A stretch of DNA of 64,000 nt from assembly GCA_963678395.1 (NCBI GenBank), contig OY782827.1, positions 930,001 to 994,000 on the forward strand, written 5' to 3'. Shown here piece after piece: positions 46,360-54,819 of this stretch. The first letter of the stretch is position 1. The number at the start of each line of letters is the position of its first letter. Both the position numbers and the translations under genes were made by a program. The notes below the pieces were generated by a model. It searched no databases, was not told the origin of the DNA, and worked only from the letters and a program-made list of their open reading frames with translations. The stretch is from JAAYAE01 sp963678395. Its GTDB lineage: Bacteria; Bacillota; Negativicutes; Acidaminococcales; Acidaminococcaceae.

Positions 46360-47799
46360 TTGCCGACATTCAAGGATATTGAGAAAATAATTTTCAGCTA
46401 TGTGTGCAGTGCTGCCGTCGAAATGGTGAAGGACTTGTTGGAAGGCTACGATAGGAAGCTCATGGTCGAAAGAGATCGCAAGGCGTATAGGCACAAAGGT
46501 TTTAAGGCCAACCACATACGCTGCGTGTTCGGAGATGTCGCCTATAAGCGCACGGTCTATGAGCACATTAACGAAGAAGGCAAGAAGGAATTCATGTACC
46601 TTCTAGATGATGCCATGGGCATGGAGGTCATCGGCAAGATGTCATATAACTCTGTAGAAGCAATGGTTAAAGCAGCCACAGAGGTAAGCTTCAGGAAAGC
46701 AGAATCTGCCGTTAATCTTACCAGCCAAATAAATATAAGCAGCCAAGGAATTTGGAATACGGTGCAGGAATTTGGTAAAAAACTGGAAGCAGAAGAAACA
46801 GACATGGCCAAAAGATTAGAAGAAGATAAGCCGCAGACGGGTAAAGAAGCACCGGTATTGTTCGAAGAAGCTGATGGTATATTCCTGCACCTGCAAAAGC
46901 CCTACCGCCCAAAAGAGGCCTCGGGCAAAGAGATAAAGGTCAGCACGGCCTATGAGGGTATACGTAAGGGAAAAGACGGCAGAAATGAAGTCGTGGGAAA
47001 AGTTATGACCGCAGGTTTTGAAGAGGCAAAAGAGTTCCACCGCATAAGGGAAGCCATGATTCAAACAAAGTACAATACGGATGAAGTAAAGTACAGGTTC
47101 ATTAATGGGGATGGAGCAGCCTGGGTTAAGCATCCTTATGATCCGTATACTATTTACCAATTAGACAGGTTTCATGTGTTCAAGAAGATAATTTACGCAA
47201 TAGCCGATACGGCTATGCGTAAAGAGCTAAAAGCATTGTATATGGACGGTAAAACGGAAGAGTTGCTGGCGAAAATAGACGCCTATGCAAACAGTGTTGC
47301 CAGTAATGAGAAGGAAGACAAAAGAGAAGAAAAAGCAAGAGCGTTGTACAGCTATTTGAGCAACAACGAGGCAGGAATAAAAGCTTATTTTGATATGAAG
47401 GAAAAGCTGCCTAAGCCGCCGGAAGGACTTTTATACGGATCTATGGGTACGCAGGAAAGCCAGAACTGCTCGGTAATTACTTTAAGGATGAAGCACCATA
47501 AAGGCAGCTGGGGCATCCCAGGTGCAGGCTACATGGCAAAAATACTTACGAGATTAGAAAACAAGACCTTTTATACGGCTCTTGAACGCTATACGAGCCT
47601 TATAGACAGAGAAATAGTTGTATTTGCCAAAGATATTTTAAGTGCTGCTGCAATACCTAGGGTCGTAGGCAAAGGCAAGAAAGATGGAAACATCCGCAAG
47701 GGGCATTGGGCAATTGCAGACGCAAAGATGACCGGCAGTAGGAAATCTTTGCTAAGGGCATTTGGATATAGAGAATTTAGTGAGATAGCACATATCTAA
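46360..47799 (+). mobile_element. ISLre2-family (UPF0236) transposase
   Basis: The 479-residue product matches ISLre2-type transposases: KAYRHKGFKANHIRCVFGDVAYKRTVYEH in the N-terminal part, VLFEEADGIFLHLQ (acidic catalytic region), YQLDRFHVFKKI, and GSMGTQESQNCSVITLRMKHHKGSW near the C-terminus. The ORF opens at a TTG (46360) without a good ribosome binding site, and similar proteins extend 10-20 residues further, so the true start may be upstream. Base composition is less AT-rich than the neighbours. Element ends are not clear. The flanks are a tRNA terminator on the left and unrelated gene fragments on the right. Confidence 0.88.
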
Positions 47800-47804
47800 T
47801 TTAG

Positions 47805-47951
47805 CTTATAACAACTTGGGAGGATGAGTTTGCCCAAAATTTTATGGAAAATTCCATTCAACAATTAAAAATGCAAGGTTTTTCCTACGAAGAAAGATTT
47901 GCCAACTTTTACTTGACTGATACGTATAGAGCAAATGCTTTTAAAACTTAA
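47805..47951 (+). other. Unrecognised coding-like remnant
   Basis: The frame TGG-GAG-GAT-GAG (from 47817; open from 47805) reads WEDEFAQNFMENSIQQLKMQ and on to LTDTYRANAFKT-stop. It has no start and looks like real coding DNA. It overlaps in another frame with the PHP fragment that follows. It is not recognisable as either ISLre2 or PHP. It may be the tail of a gene cut by the IS or a frameshifted part of a neighbour. Confidence 0.35.
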
Positions 47952-48447
47952 TTCATTAGGGTATAGTATTACTCAAGCGGAAGTTACTGCCGAAGCTAAG
48001 TTAAGTAAAAGTATTGGAAGACCACATATTGCTAGAGTTATGGTGGAAAAAGGTTATTTCCAAACAGAACAAGCAGTATTTGATACACTTATCGCTCGTG
48101 GTAAACCAGCTTTTTGTCAGCAAAAAAAAATAAACCCCCAAGAAGTTGTAAAACTTATACAAGCAGCAGGAGGAATTGCTTTTTTAGCTCATCCTTCTGA
48201 ATTACCCAGTCTTGATTTTGTTAAAAAAGTAGTAAAGTCTTGCAGTTTTAATGGGGTTGAAGTATGGCATCCGTCAGCTTACTGTTGCCATGAAGTAAAT
48301 ACATGGTTGAATTTAGCAAAAAAACTTAATTTATTGACTAGTGGCGGTTCAGACTTTCATGGAAACAAAGACCGCTATCCAACACAACTTGGTATATTTA
48401 AAGTTTCTTATGATAATGTAAAAAATGTGGTAGAATGGAAAGAGTAG
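47917..48447 (+). pseudogene. PHP-domain phosphoesterase, N-terminal part missing
   Basis: About 175 residues match the C-terminal part of PHP-family (TrpH/YciV-like) phosphoesterases: RIEQMLLKLNSLGY, KSIGRPHIARVMVEKGYF, AAGGIAFLAHPSELP and TSGGSDFHGNKD, the last carrying late metal-binding His/Asp residues. The N-terminal HxH and HTxxSDG metal-binding motifs are absent. No native start is visible; the nearest ATG is 47935. The gene was apparently truncated in the same event that placed the ISLre2 element here. Confidence 0.82.
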
Positions 48448-48555
48448 AGGTAGTATTTATATCGGCTGTTGCTTAGGTAATCTATAAAAGCAAAGGGTAG
48501 GTTTACATATGTCCCAACTATGAATTATAATAATGTATCCGGAGGAGAACACACT

Positions 48556-49395
48556 ATGCGGGTAGTTGCATTTGTAGGACCTAGCGGCACAGGCAAAAGT
48601 CATCGTGCTTTAACTGTAGCTCATGATCATCACAGCGAAGCAATTATAGATGACGGCCTTTTAATAAAAGGCACTAAAATTTTGGCAGGAAGTTCTGCTA
48701 AAAGTGAACAGAATAAAGTACAAGCCGTCAAGCGTGCAATTTTTATGGATAAAGCACATCGTGATTCTGTAAAAAGTGCTTTAACAAAAAGTAAGGTAGC
48801 AAACTTGCTGATTATTGGAACTTCTGATAAAATGGCAGATAAGATTTGCGAAAATTTAGCTTTGCCAGCACCAGCTGAATATGTTAGAATACAAGATATT
48901 GCTACTAAGCATGAGATGAATAAAGCCAGAGAAACGCGCTTGAAAGAAGGAAAACATATTGTCCCAGTACCCACAATAGAATTGAAGCCGCATTTATCAG
49001 GCGTGCTTATAGATTTACCTCATAGACTTTTTAGCCACAAGCAAAAGAAAAGAAAACAAGATGAAAAATCTATTGTAAGACCTACTTTTAGTTATTATGG
49101 TAAACTGACAGTTTCTGATTATGTGGTCATCGATATTGTTAAAATCATTATGCAAAAACAGTTTGACGTAGATAAAATTACGGATATACGTGTGCGAAGA
49201 CCGTCAGATGCAAACAAAGGTATGACTATTTATTTAGAATTGGTGTTGTTTTATGGCGTTAATATTTTTAACGTAGTGAAAATAATTCAAAATAAAATTA
49301 AAGACAAGGTGGAAATGATGACGGCCATGCCAGTCAGAGAGGTAAATGTTTCTATCAGGAGTTTATCAGTAAAAACGAGAGGGGAAAAGTCATGA
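48556..49395 (+). CDS. P-loop NTPase fused to an Asp23/Gls24-like domain
   Basis: The 279-residue protein begins MRVVAFVGPSGTGKSHRAL, a Walker A motif, and has a roughly 150-residue nucleotide-binding region (LIIGTSDKMADKICENL). The C-terminal 110 residues resemble Asp23/Gls24: MTIYLELVLFYGVNIFNVVK followed by IQNKIKDKVEMMTAMPVREVNV. Gls24 proteins are usually small envelope-stress or membrane-associated proteins without an NTPase. The start follows GGAGGAG; an upstream ATG at 48520 is less likely. It overlaps the DUF3870 gene by four bases, so the two probably work together. Function unknown. Confidence 0.8.
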   Translation: MRVVAFVGPSGTGKSHRALTVAHDHHSEAIIDDGLLIKGTKILAGSSAKSEQNKVQAVKRAIFMDKAHRDSVKSALTKSKVANLLIIGTSDKMADKICENLALPAPAEYVRIQDIATKHEMNKARETRLKEGKHIVPVPTIELKPHLSGVLIDLPHRLFSHKQKKRKQDEKSIVRPTFSYYGKLTVSDYVVIDIVKIIMQKQFDVDKITDIRVRRPSDANKGMTIYLELVLFYGVNIFNVVKIIQNKIKDKVEMMTAMPVREVNVSIRSLSVKTRGEKS

Positions 49396-49733
49396 CATCA
49401 ACCAATAAACACGAATTAGTATTATTTTCGGGGTATGCAAAGCTACCTGAAGGTATAACAGCCACAGCATTATACAAGGTTATTGGCTTAGTAGTTGTTA
49501 TTGATGTAGAAACTGGCATAATAAAGGAAGCTGATTGTACTTTGGCTACAGCATTGGCTTGCAAACAAGTTTCAGGGGTGTTAATTGGTCATAATATTTC
49601 TAATGGCGTAGAGGAATTACAGCGTGATATGGATCATAAATACCAAGGTAGTGCAAAAAAAGCTGTTGCTACCGCGATTCGTATTATTTATGATAAATAT
49701 CGTAGCTACAAACTTGAGAAAGAACAAGCATAG
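49392..49733 (+). CDS. DUF3870 protein
   Basis: This small cytosolic protein of 113 residues matches DUF3870: SGYAKLPEGITATALYKVIG, then VVVIDVETGIIKEADCTLAT and a C-terminal AIRIIYDKYRSYK helix. The start overlaps the stop of the P-loop/Asp23 gene (ATGA), so translation is likely coupled. No catalytic motif is obvious. It is followed by a clear terminator, making a two-gene operon. Confidence 0.82.
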   Translation: MTSTNKHELVLFSGYAKLPEGITATALYKVIGLVVVIDVETGIIKEADCTLATALACKQVSGVLIGHNISNGVEELQRDMDHKYQGSAKKAVATAIRIIYDKYRSYKLEKEQA

Positions 49734-49744
49734 ATAAGAGCTCT

Positions 49745-49778
49745 GGGCTTTGCGTTTTAGTGCAAAGCCCTTTTTATT
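49745..49778 (+). terminator. Terminator of the P-loop/DUF3870 operon
   Basis: GGGCTTTGC pairs with GCAAAGCCC around an 8-nt loop, followed by TTTTTATTTT. Confidence 0.9.
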
Positions 49779-49835
49779 TTACCTTTTTATGTGCTATACT
49801 GTAATTGTATATGTAAAATTTACGAGGTGAAAAAA

Positions 49836-51056
49836 ATGAAAGCACTATTTGTGGAACCGTTTATGGGTATTAGTGGTAATATGTTTTTAGGCGCGCTTTT
49901 AGATCTGGGAGTACCTTTTGCACACTTAAAAAATGAGTTGGAAAAACTTTCGCTAGGTGAATATGAGCTGGTTTTTGAACGTGTCGATAAATGTGGTATA
50001 AACTCTGTTTATTTTAATGTTAATTTGGCTATACATGAATATTCAACTGAGCATATTCATAACAATCATCACCATCATGAACATAGAAATTTACGAGATA
50101 TACTGCAAATAATTACTGCTTCAGGTTTGTCTAACAAAGTAAAAGAACAGGCTTCAGAAGTATTCATGAAGTTGGCAGAAGCTGAAGCTAAGGTCCATGG
50201 CAAAGATATTCAAGAAATACATTTCCATGAAGTGGGCGCTATTGACACTATAATAGATATAGTAGGTTCCGTACTAGCGTTGGAATATTTAAATATTGAA
50301 AAAATTTTTGTGGGGGAAATGCAAACCGGTAGAGGGTTTGTGCATTGCGCCCATGGTTTAATGCCTATTCCAGCACCTGCTACAGCAGAATTGTTAAAGC
50401 GGATGCCATATTATAAGGGAGATATTGAAAAAGAACTAGTAACGCCTACAGGAGCAGCATTAATGTGTACGTTGGCCCAAGTAGCGGCAGAAATGCCTCA
50501 GGGATTTGTTTATGAAAACATTGGTTATGGTGCAGGAACGTGGGATTTATCAATACCTAATGTAGTTCGTGTATATTTAGGCGATTTGCAAAACATGGAG
50601 TCAAACAATAAAGTGCAGGTTGTGGAATGCAATATTGATGATATGTCCAGTCAAATTTTTCCTTATATTATGGAACGAGTTATGCAGACAGGAGCACTAG
50701 ATGTCTGGCTAAGCAATATTATTATGAAAAAAGGCAGATCGGCTCATAAACTGTCTGTATTGTGCACAGAAGAACTTTTACCGGAAATAACAGCATTATT
50801 ATTTAAAGAAACATCAACTTTAGGATTACGATATTATAAAGTAGAACGGGAGACTTTAGAACGTATTTTCATTAAAGTACCCTTTTTAAATGACAGTATA
50901 AATGTTAAGGTTGGTAGATTGGCTGGAGAGGTAGTAAATGTTATGCCTGAATTTGAAGATTGCAAAAAATTTGCAGAAGAGCTTGGGTTACCTTTAAAAA
51001 CAGTAATTAGTAAAGCAGCTGAACAAGGCAGGTTAGTACTTCATGAGCGACTTTGA
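49836..51056 (+). CDS. larC: Nickel pincer cofactor biosynthesis protein
   Basis: The 406-residue LarC is the CTP-dependent nickel insertase that completes the nickel-pincer nucleotide cofactor of LarA. Visible are VEPFMGISGNMFLGALLDLG, a His-rich segment (EHIHNNHHHHEHRN) likely to bind nickel, EIHFHEVGAIDTIIDIVG, PTGAALMCTL and VECNIDDMSSQIFPYIME. It is a single uninterrupted frame, unlike the frameshifted larC1/larC2 of lactobacilli. The start follows GAGGTG. It overlaps rnhC by 14 bases. larB and larE are not in the window. The only LarA-like gene here is interrupted. Confidence 0.9.
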   Translation: MKALFVEPFMGISGNMFLGALLDLGVPFAHLKNELEKLSLGEYELVFERVDKCGINSVYFNVNLAIHEYSTEHIHNNHHHHEHRNLRDILQIITASGLSNKVKEQASEVFMKLAEAEAKVHGKDIQEIHFHEVGAIDTIIDIVGSVLALEYLNIEKIFVGEMQTGRGFVHCAHGLMPIPAPATAELLKRMPYYKGDIEKELVTPTGAALMCTLAQVAAEMPQGFVYENIGYGAGTWDLSIPNVVRVYLGDLQNMESNNKVQVVECNIDDMSSQIFPYIMERVMQTGALDVWLSNIIMKKGRSAHKLSVLCTEELLPEITALLFKETSTLGLRYYKVERETLERIFIKVPFLNDSINVKVGRLAGEVVNVMPEFEDCKKFAEELGLPLKTVISKAAEQGRLVLHERL

Positions 51057-52017
51057 CCAATATATTAAATGGTTGCAAGAAAAATTTGGAAACTTGAATT
51101 TAGATGAATTCAAACTTAAAGATATAAATTATGGCAAACAACTTTTATTGCTTCGCCAGAAGGAAAAAGTTGTACTTTCGGTTTATAATGGAAAAAAAGG
51201 CAGAAAAATGGTATGGGGCGGTACTCCTTCAGTTTTGCAAGACGAAGCGATGGCTCTGGTCAATGGATGTAGTAATAAGAATATATTCGCTAATATCCAG
51301 ACAAGCTATGCCTCTAATAAACATAAAATAAGTCTTTTGGAAGATATTCCTGGTTTTGATTATTTATGGGTAGGTTCTGATGAATCAGGAAAAGGCGACT
51401 TTTTTGGACCCTTAGTCGTAGCCTCCGTCATGGTAGATAAACCCATAGCCTTACAATTAATGGAAATAGGTGTTAGAGACAGTAAGATGTTAAATGATAC
51501 TAAAATCTGCGAATTGGCTGCTATAATAGAGCGTCTAGCACCTATTCATGTGGTATTAGCCTTGAAGCCGGAAATGTATAATTTGCGTTATCAGCAGCTG
51601 AAGTCCCAAAAACAAAACCTTAATCATTTGTTGGCCAACGGTCACACTGTCGTACTAACTAAGGCATTGGGGCAAAATAGTAAGTGCAAATTTGCCTTAG
51701 TTGATCGTTTTACTGTGAAGAATGATATTGCGTTGAAGATAAAAGAGCAGTACCCCTTGGTTAAGGTAGTGCAGCAACCAAAAGCAGAAGCAGACATAGC
51801 TGTTGCTGCTGCTTCCATTTTAGCAAGAGCTAAATTTGTAAAAATAATGGATGATTTATCACTTAGTGCTGGAATTGAATTGCCTAAAGGTGGCGGTAAA
51901 AAGGCTACTGACTGCGCCCAAAAAATTTTAGTAGAACAGGGCGAAGCTACACTTAAAAAATTTGTAAAAATACATTTTGCTAATTATAAAATGCTATCTG
52001 GTAATAGTAGTTTTTGA
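51043..52017 (+). CDS. rnhC: Ribonuclease HIII
   Basis: The 324-residue RNase HIII removes RNA from RNA/DNA hybrids. An N-terminal TBP-like substrate-binding domain (residues 1-95) precedes the RNase H fold with the catalytic motif WVGSDESGKGDFFGPLVVA, VRDSKMLND, and the conserved AEADIAVAAASILARAKF region with its acidic residues. Length fits the family (about 310). The start lies inside the 3' end of larC. Intact. Confidence 0.93.
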   Translation: MSDFDQYIKWLQEKFGNLNLDEFKLKDINYGKQLLLLRQKEKVVLSVYNGKKGRKMVWGGTPSVLQDEAMALVNGCSNKNIFANIQTSYASNKHKISLLEDIPGFDYLWVGSDESGKGDFFGPLVVASVMVDKPIALQLMEIGVRDSKMLNDTKICELAAIIERLAPIHVVLALKPEMYNLRYQQLKSQKQNLNHLLANGHTVVLTKALGQNSKCKFALVDRFTVKNDIALKIKEQYPLVKVVQQPKAEADIAVAAASILARAKFVKIMDDLSLSAGIELPKGGGKKATDCAQKILVEQGEATLKKFVKIHFANYKMLSGNSSF

Positions 52018-52039
52018 GATAGTAAATAACGAGGTAATT

Positions 52040-52897
52040 GTGAAAAAATTAATAATTAACGCCGATGATTTTGGCTTACATGAAGAAATTAATAATGGCA
52101 TTATTCGTTGTTTTCAAAAAGGATGTTTGACCAGCACTTCTTTGATGTGTGGAGCGCTTGCTTTTGATCATGCTGTCGCCTTGTTAAAAGCGAACCCTCT
52201 CTTAGGAGTTGGCATTCATCTTACTCTTGTTGGTGGTGTGCCGCCTGTATTACCCGCAGAAGAAGTACCTTCTTTAGTCGATAATAATGGCTTGTTTTTT
52301 TCGGATTATACAGTGTTTATTAAAAAATTTTATCTTGGACAGGTAAAAAAAGAGGAAATAAGGCGTGAATTAGATGCACAAATGCTAAAAGCAGTGGCAG
52401 CAGGAGTGCATTTTACCCATATTGATAGTCATCAGCATATGCATGTTCTACCTAGAATAGTACCAATTATCGTTGCTTTATGCCAAAAATTTAAGGTCAC
52501 TGCGGTTAGATTACCGCAAGAAGCATATTTTTCTGACTATGGTTATGACACAACATTTGGAAGAAAAATTGGCAGGGCAGGATTAACTTTTTGTGCACAA
52601 TTAGCAGCTAAACAATTTAAAAAAGCTGGTTTAACGTATCCAGATCAATTTTTTGGTATGCTGGCAGGAGGAAATATTTCTGTTCCGGTTGTTTATGCAT
52701 TCTTATCAGTTCTAGGAGAGGGGACGGGGGAAATCATGACGCATCCGGGTAATTCAAAAGCCATTCTAAGTCAAGTATATTCATGGGGATATAACTGGGA
52801 GCAAGAAAGAGATGTTTTTATGAATAAAGATATAAAAAATGAAATAAAAAAACGAAATATATCTTTAATAAATTTTGGTGAGCTAGCCTATGAATAA
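52040..52897 (+). CDS. YdjC/ChbG-family carbohydrate deacetylase
   Basis: The 285-residue protein of the YdjC family has the metal-binding motifs NADDFGLHEEINNGI (Asp-Asp) and HIDSHQHMHVLPRIV (His-x-x-x-His), plus EIMTHPGN near the C-terminus. Family members remove acetyl groups from N-acetyl sugars; NaxD of Francisella deacetylates undecaprenyl-phosphate-GalNAc for lipid A modification. The GTG start follows GAGGTAA. It overlaps the next gene by eight bases and starts a four-gene set with a flippase-like protein, an epimerase and a GT39 transferase, suggesting envelope sugar modification (inference). Confidence 0.88.
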   Translation: MKKLIINADDFGLHEEINNGIIRCFQKGCLTSTSLMCGALAFDHAVALLKANPLLGVGIHLTLVGGVPPVLPAEEVPSLVDNNGLFFSDYTVFIKKFYLGQVKKEEIRRELDAQMLKAVAAGVHFTHIDSHQHMHVLPRIVPIIVALCQKFKVTAVRLPQEAYFSDYGYDTTFGRKIGRAGLTFCAQLAAKQFKKAGLTYPDQFFGMLAGGNISVPVVYAFLSVLGEGTGEIMTHPGNSKAILSQVYSWGYNWEQERDVFMNKDIKNEIKKRNISLINFGELAYE

Positions 52898-53891
52898 ACA
52901 ACTATTTCGCACTTTATGCGTACTAATGTTTCTGGTTTTGCTCATATCAGCCATAGTAATCTATTTCACCTTTGATATAAGAGCACTTAACTTTTTGGCT
53001 ATGTTTAAGCCCTGGTCTATCCTTTTTGCTTTAGGCATGCTTTTTTGTGGACTGTTTTTTGATGGTTGCAGATTAATGACCTTAGCGGATATTGCCGATG
53101 AAAAACTTTCCTATCATAATGTTGGTAATGTGGTTCTTAGTAATTATTTTCTTGCTTTATTAACCCCAGGTGCCAGTGGTGGCGCTATTGCCCAAGTAAT
53201 GTTTATGAAAAAAGCCGATGTTTCTGTACCTAAGGCAACAGTAATCATATTTGTAAGAACTATTATGTCAATTTTATTTCTATTTTTTTTAGTTCCGGTA
53301 ATTTTCTATTATGATCATACTTTAATGGGTTGGTTACCTACGAGCGTTATAATTTTATTTGCTGTGGTCTTTATTTCTATACCGCTTTTATGCATTTTTC
53401 TTATGACTACGCGTTATCCTGAATATTGGTTGGCAAAACTTACCAAAAACTTTTCGGACAATACGCAACGAGCTATTTTTTTAGGCTACCGTGATTTTCG
53501 TGAAGCTTCATTTTTAATAGGACATAATCCTGTGAGAATAATTAAAGCTTTTATAGAATCAGGCTTAAGTTTACTTTGTATATATTCCGTAGTACCGGTA
53601 CTTTTTTGCGGTTTCGGTTTAGATATTCCTGTTTTTTTAACAATGGGTCGCATGTGTTTACTAAATCTAGTTTTATATTTCACGCCTACACCAGGAGGAA
53701 CCGGAGTAGCAGAAGGTGGTTTTGTTTTTCTCTTTAGTAAGCTTTTACCAAGTGGAACTGTTGGTATTATGGCAGTGTTGTGGCGTTTATTTTGTGAATA
53801 TATACCTTTTATTTTAGGAGCTATAATTACTATACGTGCTTTCGGCGTAAATGTTTTAACAAAAATCAAATTACGGAGGCCTGCTGAATAA
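52890..53891 (+). CDS. Flippase-like UPF0104 / LPG-synthase-type membrane protein
   Basis: The 333-residue protein has about eight membrane helices and the UPF0104 signatures LLTPGASGGAIAQVMFMKK and YFTPTPGGTGVAEGGF. These are related to the flippase domain of MprF and to AglD. Such proteins move lipid-linked substrates across membranes or assist glycosyltransferases. The operon context points to handling of a lipid-linked sugar. It overlaps its neighbours by 8 bases upstream and 1 base downstream (TAATG). Intact. Confidence 0.85.
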   Translation: MNKQLFRTLCVLMFLVLLISAIVIYFTFDIRALNFLAMFKPWSILFALGMLFCGLFFDGCRLMTLADIADEKLSYHNVGNVVLSNYFLALLTPGASGGAIAQVMFMKKADVSVPKATVIIFVRTIMSILFLFFLVPVIFYYDHTLMGWLPTSVIILFAVVFISIPLLCIFLMTTRYPEYWLAKLTKNFSDNTQRAIFLGYRDFREASFLIGHNPVRIIKAFIESGLSLLCIYSVVPVLFCGFGLDIPVFLTMGRMCLLNLVLYFTPTPGGTGVAEGGFVFLFSKLLPSGTVGIMAVLWRLFCEYIPFILGAIITIRAFGVNVLTKIKLRRPAE

Positions 53892-54817
53892 TGAAAATAC
53901 TTGTAACTGGTGGGGCAGGATTCATAGGTTCCCATGTACTAAAAATGTTAGTAAGAGATAAAGATAATGTTATTACCGTCATGGATAATTTAGCTAGTGG
54001 TAATGAGGAGAATATTCCCGTTAATGTAAACTTTATTAAGGAAGACATCCGCAGCTCAAAAGTTCTCAAAGTTTTTCAGAAAAGCAATTTTGATGCAGTA
54101 ATTCATTTAGCTGCCCAAACTATGGTTCCATATTCTATTGAGCATCCTGCAGAGGACGCCGATATTAATCTACAAGGACTTATTAATATTTTAGAGGCTG
54201 CACGCTTAACTGGCGTTAAATCCATAGTATTTTCTTCTAGTGCGGCTGTTTATGGTAATAGCACCAGATTACCCTTAAATGAAAATGAACCATTACTACC
54301 AACTTCTTTTTATGGTATAACCAAAATGACAACAGAACATTATTTGCGAGTTTACCATGAGCTTTATGGACTTAATACTACGGTATTAAGATTTGCTAAT
54401 GTATATGGAGAAAGACAGGGCATTGGTGGTGAAGGTGGGGTTGTTTGCATTTTTTCTCGCAAAATAGCAGCTAATGAAAGCATTGATGTTTTTGGTGATG
54501 GTGAACAAACGAGGGATTTTGTCTATGTAAAAGACATAGCAAAAGCTCTTTATAGTGCATTAGAGCATAAAGGGTTTGGTGTCTTTAATGTTTCTACTAA
54601 TACGGAAGTTTCTGTTAATGAGTTAATTAAAACTTTTGAAAAAGTATCAGGAATAAAAATAAAAGCAAACTATGTGCCAGAAAGAGCAGGGGATATTTAT
54701 CGTTCTGTCCTAGATAATAAAGCTTTAAAAATGGAATTTCCTGTTGGTCCCTTAACGTCTTTGGAAGAAGGGTTGAAAAATACTTATAACTACTTTGCAC
54801 ATGCGGGAAGGAAATAA
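53891..54817 (+). CDS. NAD-dependent sugar epimerase/dehydratase (GalE/WbpP-like)
   Basis: This 308-residue extended SDR protein has the NAD-binding TGGAGFIGSHVLKML at the N-terminus, the catalytic Ser region VFSSSAAVYGN, YGITK (Tyr-x-x-x-Lys) and NVYGERQ. It is most like UDP-glucose or UDP-N-acetylglucosamine 4-epimerases; an exact substrate cannot be read off. In this operon an epimerase making UDP-GalNAc would feed a deacetylase and a GT39 transferase. It overlaps the upstream gene by one base and lies 2 bases before the next. Intact. Confidence 0.88.
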   Translation: MKILVTGGAGFIGSHVLKMLVRDKDNVITVMDNLASGNEENIPVNVNFIKEDIRSSKVLKVFQKSNFDAVIHLAAQTMVPYSIEHPAEDADINLQGLINILEAARLTGVKSIVFSSSAAVYGNSTRLPLNENEPLLPTSFYGITKMTTEHYLRVYHELYGLNTTVLRFANVYGERQGIGGEGGVVCIFSRKIAANESIDVFGDGEQTRDFVYVKDIAKALYSALEHKGFGVFNVSTNTEVSVNELIKTFEKVSGIKIKANYVPERAGDIYRSVLDNKALKMEFPVGPLTSLEEGLKNTYNYFAHAGRK

Positions 54818-54819
54818 TC

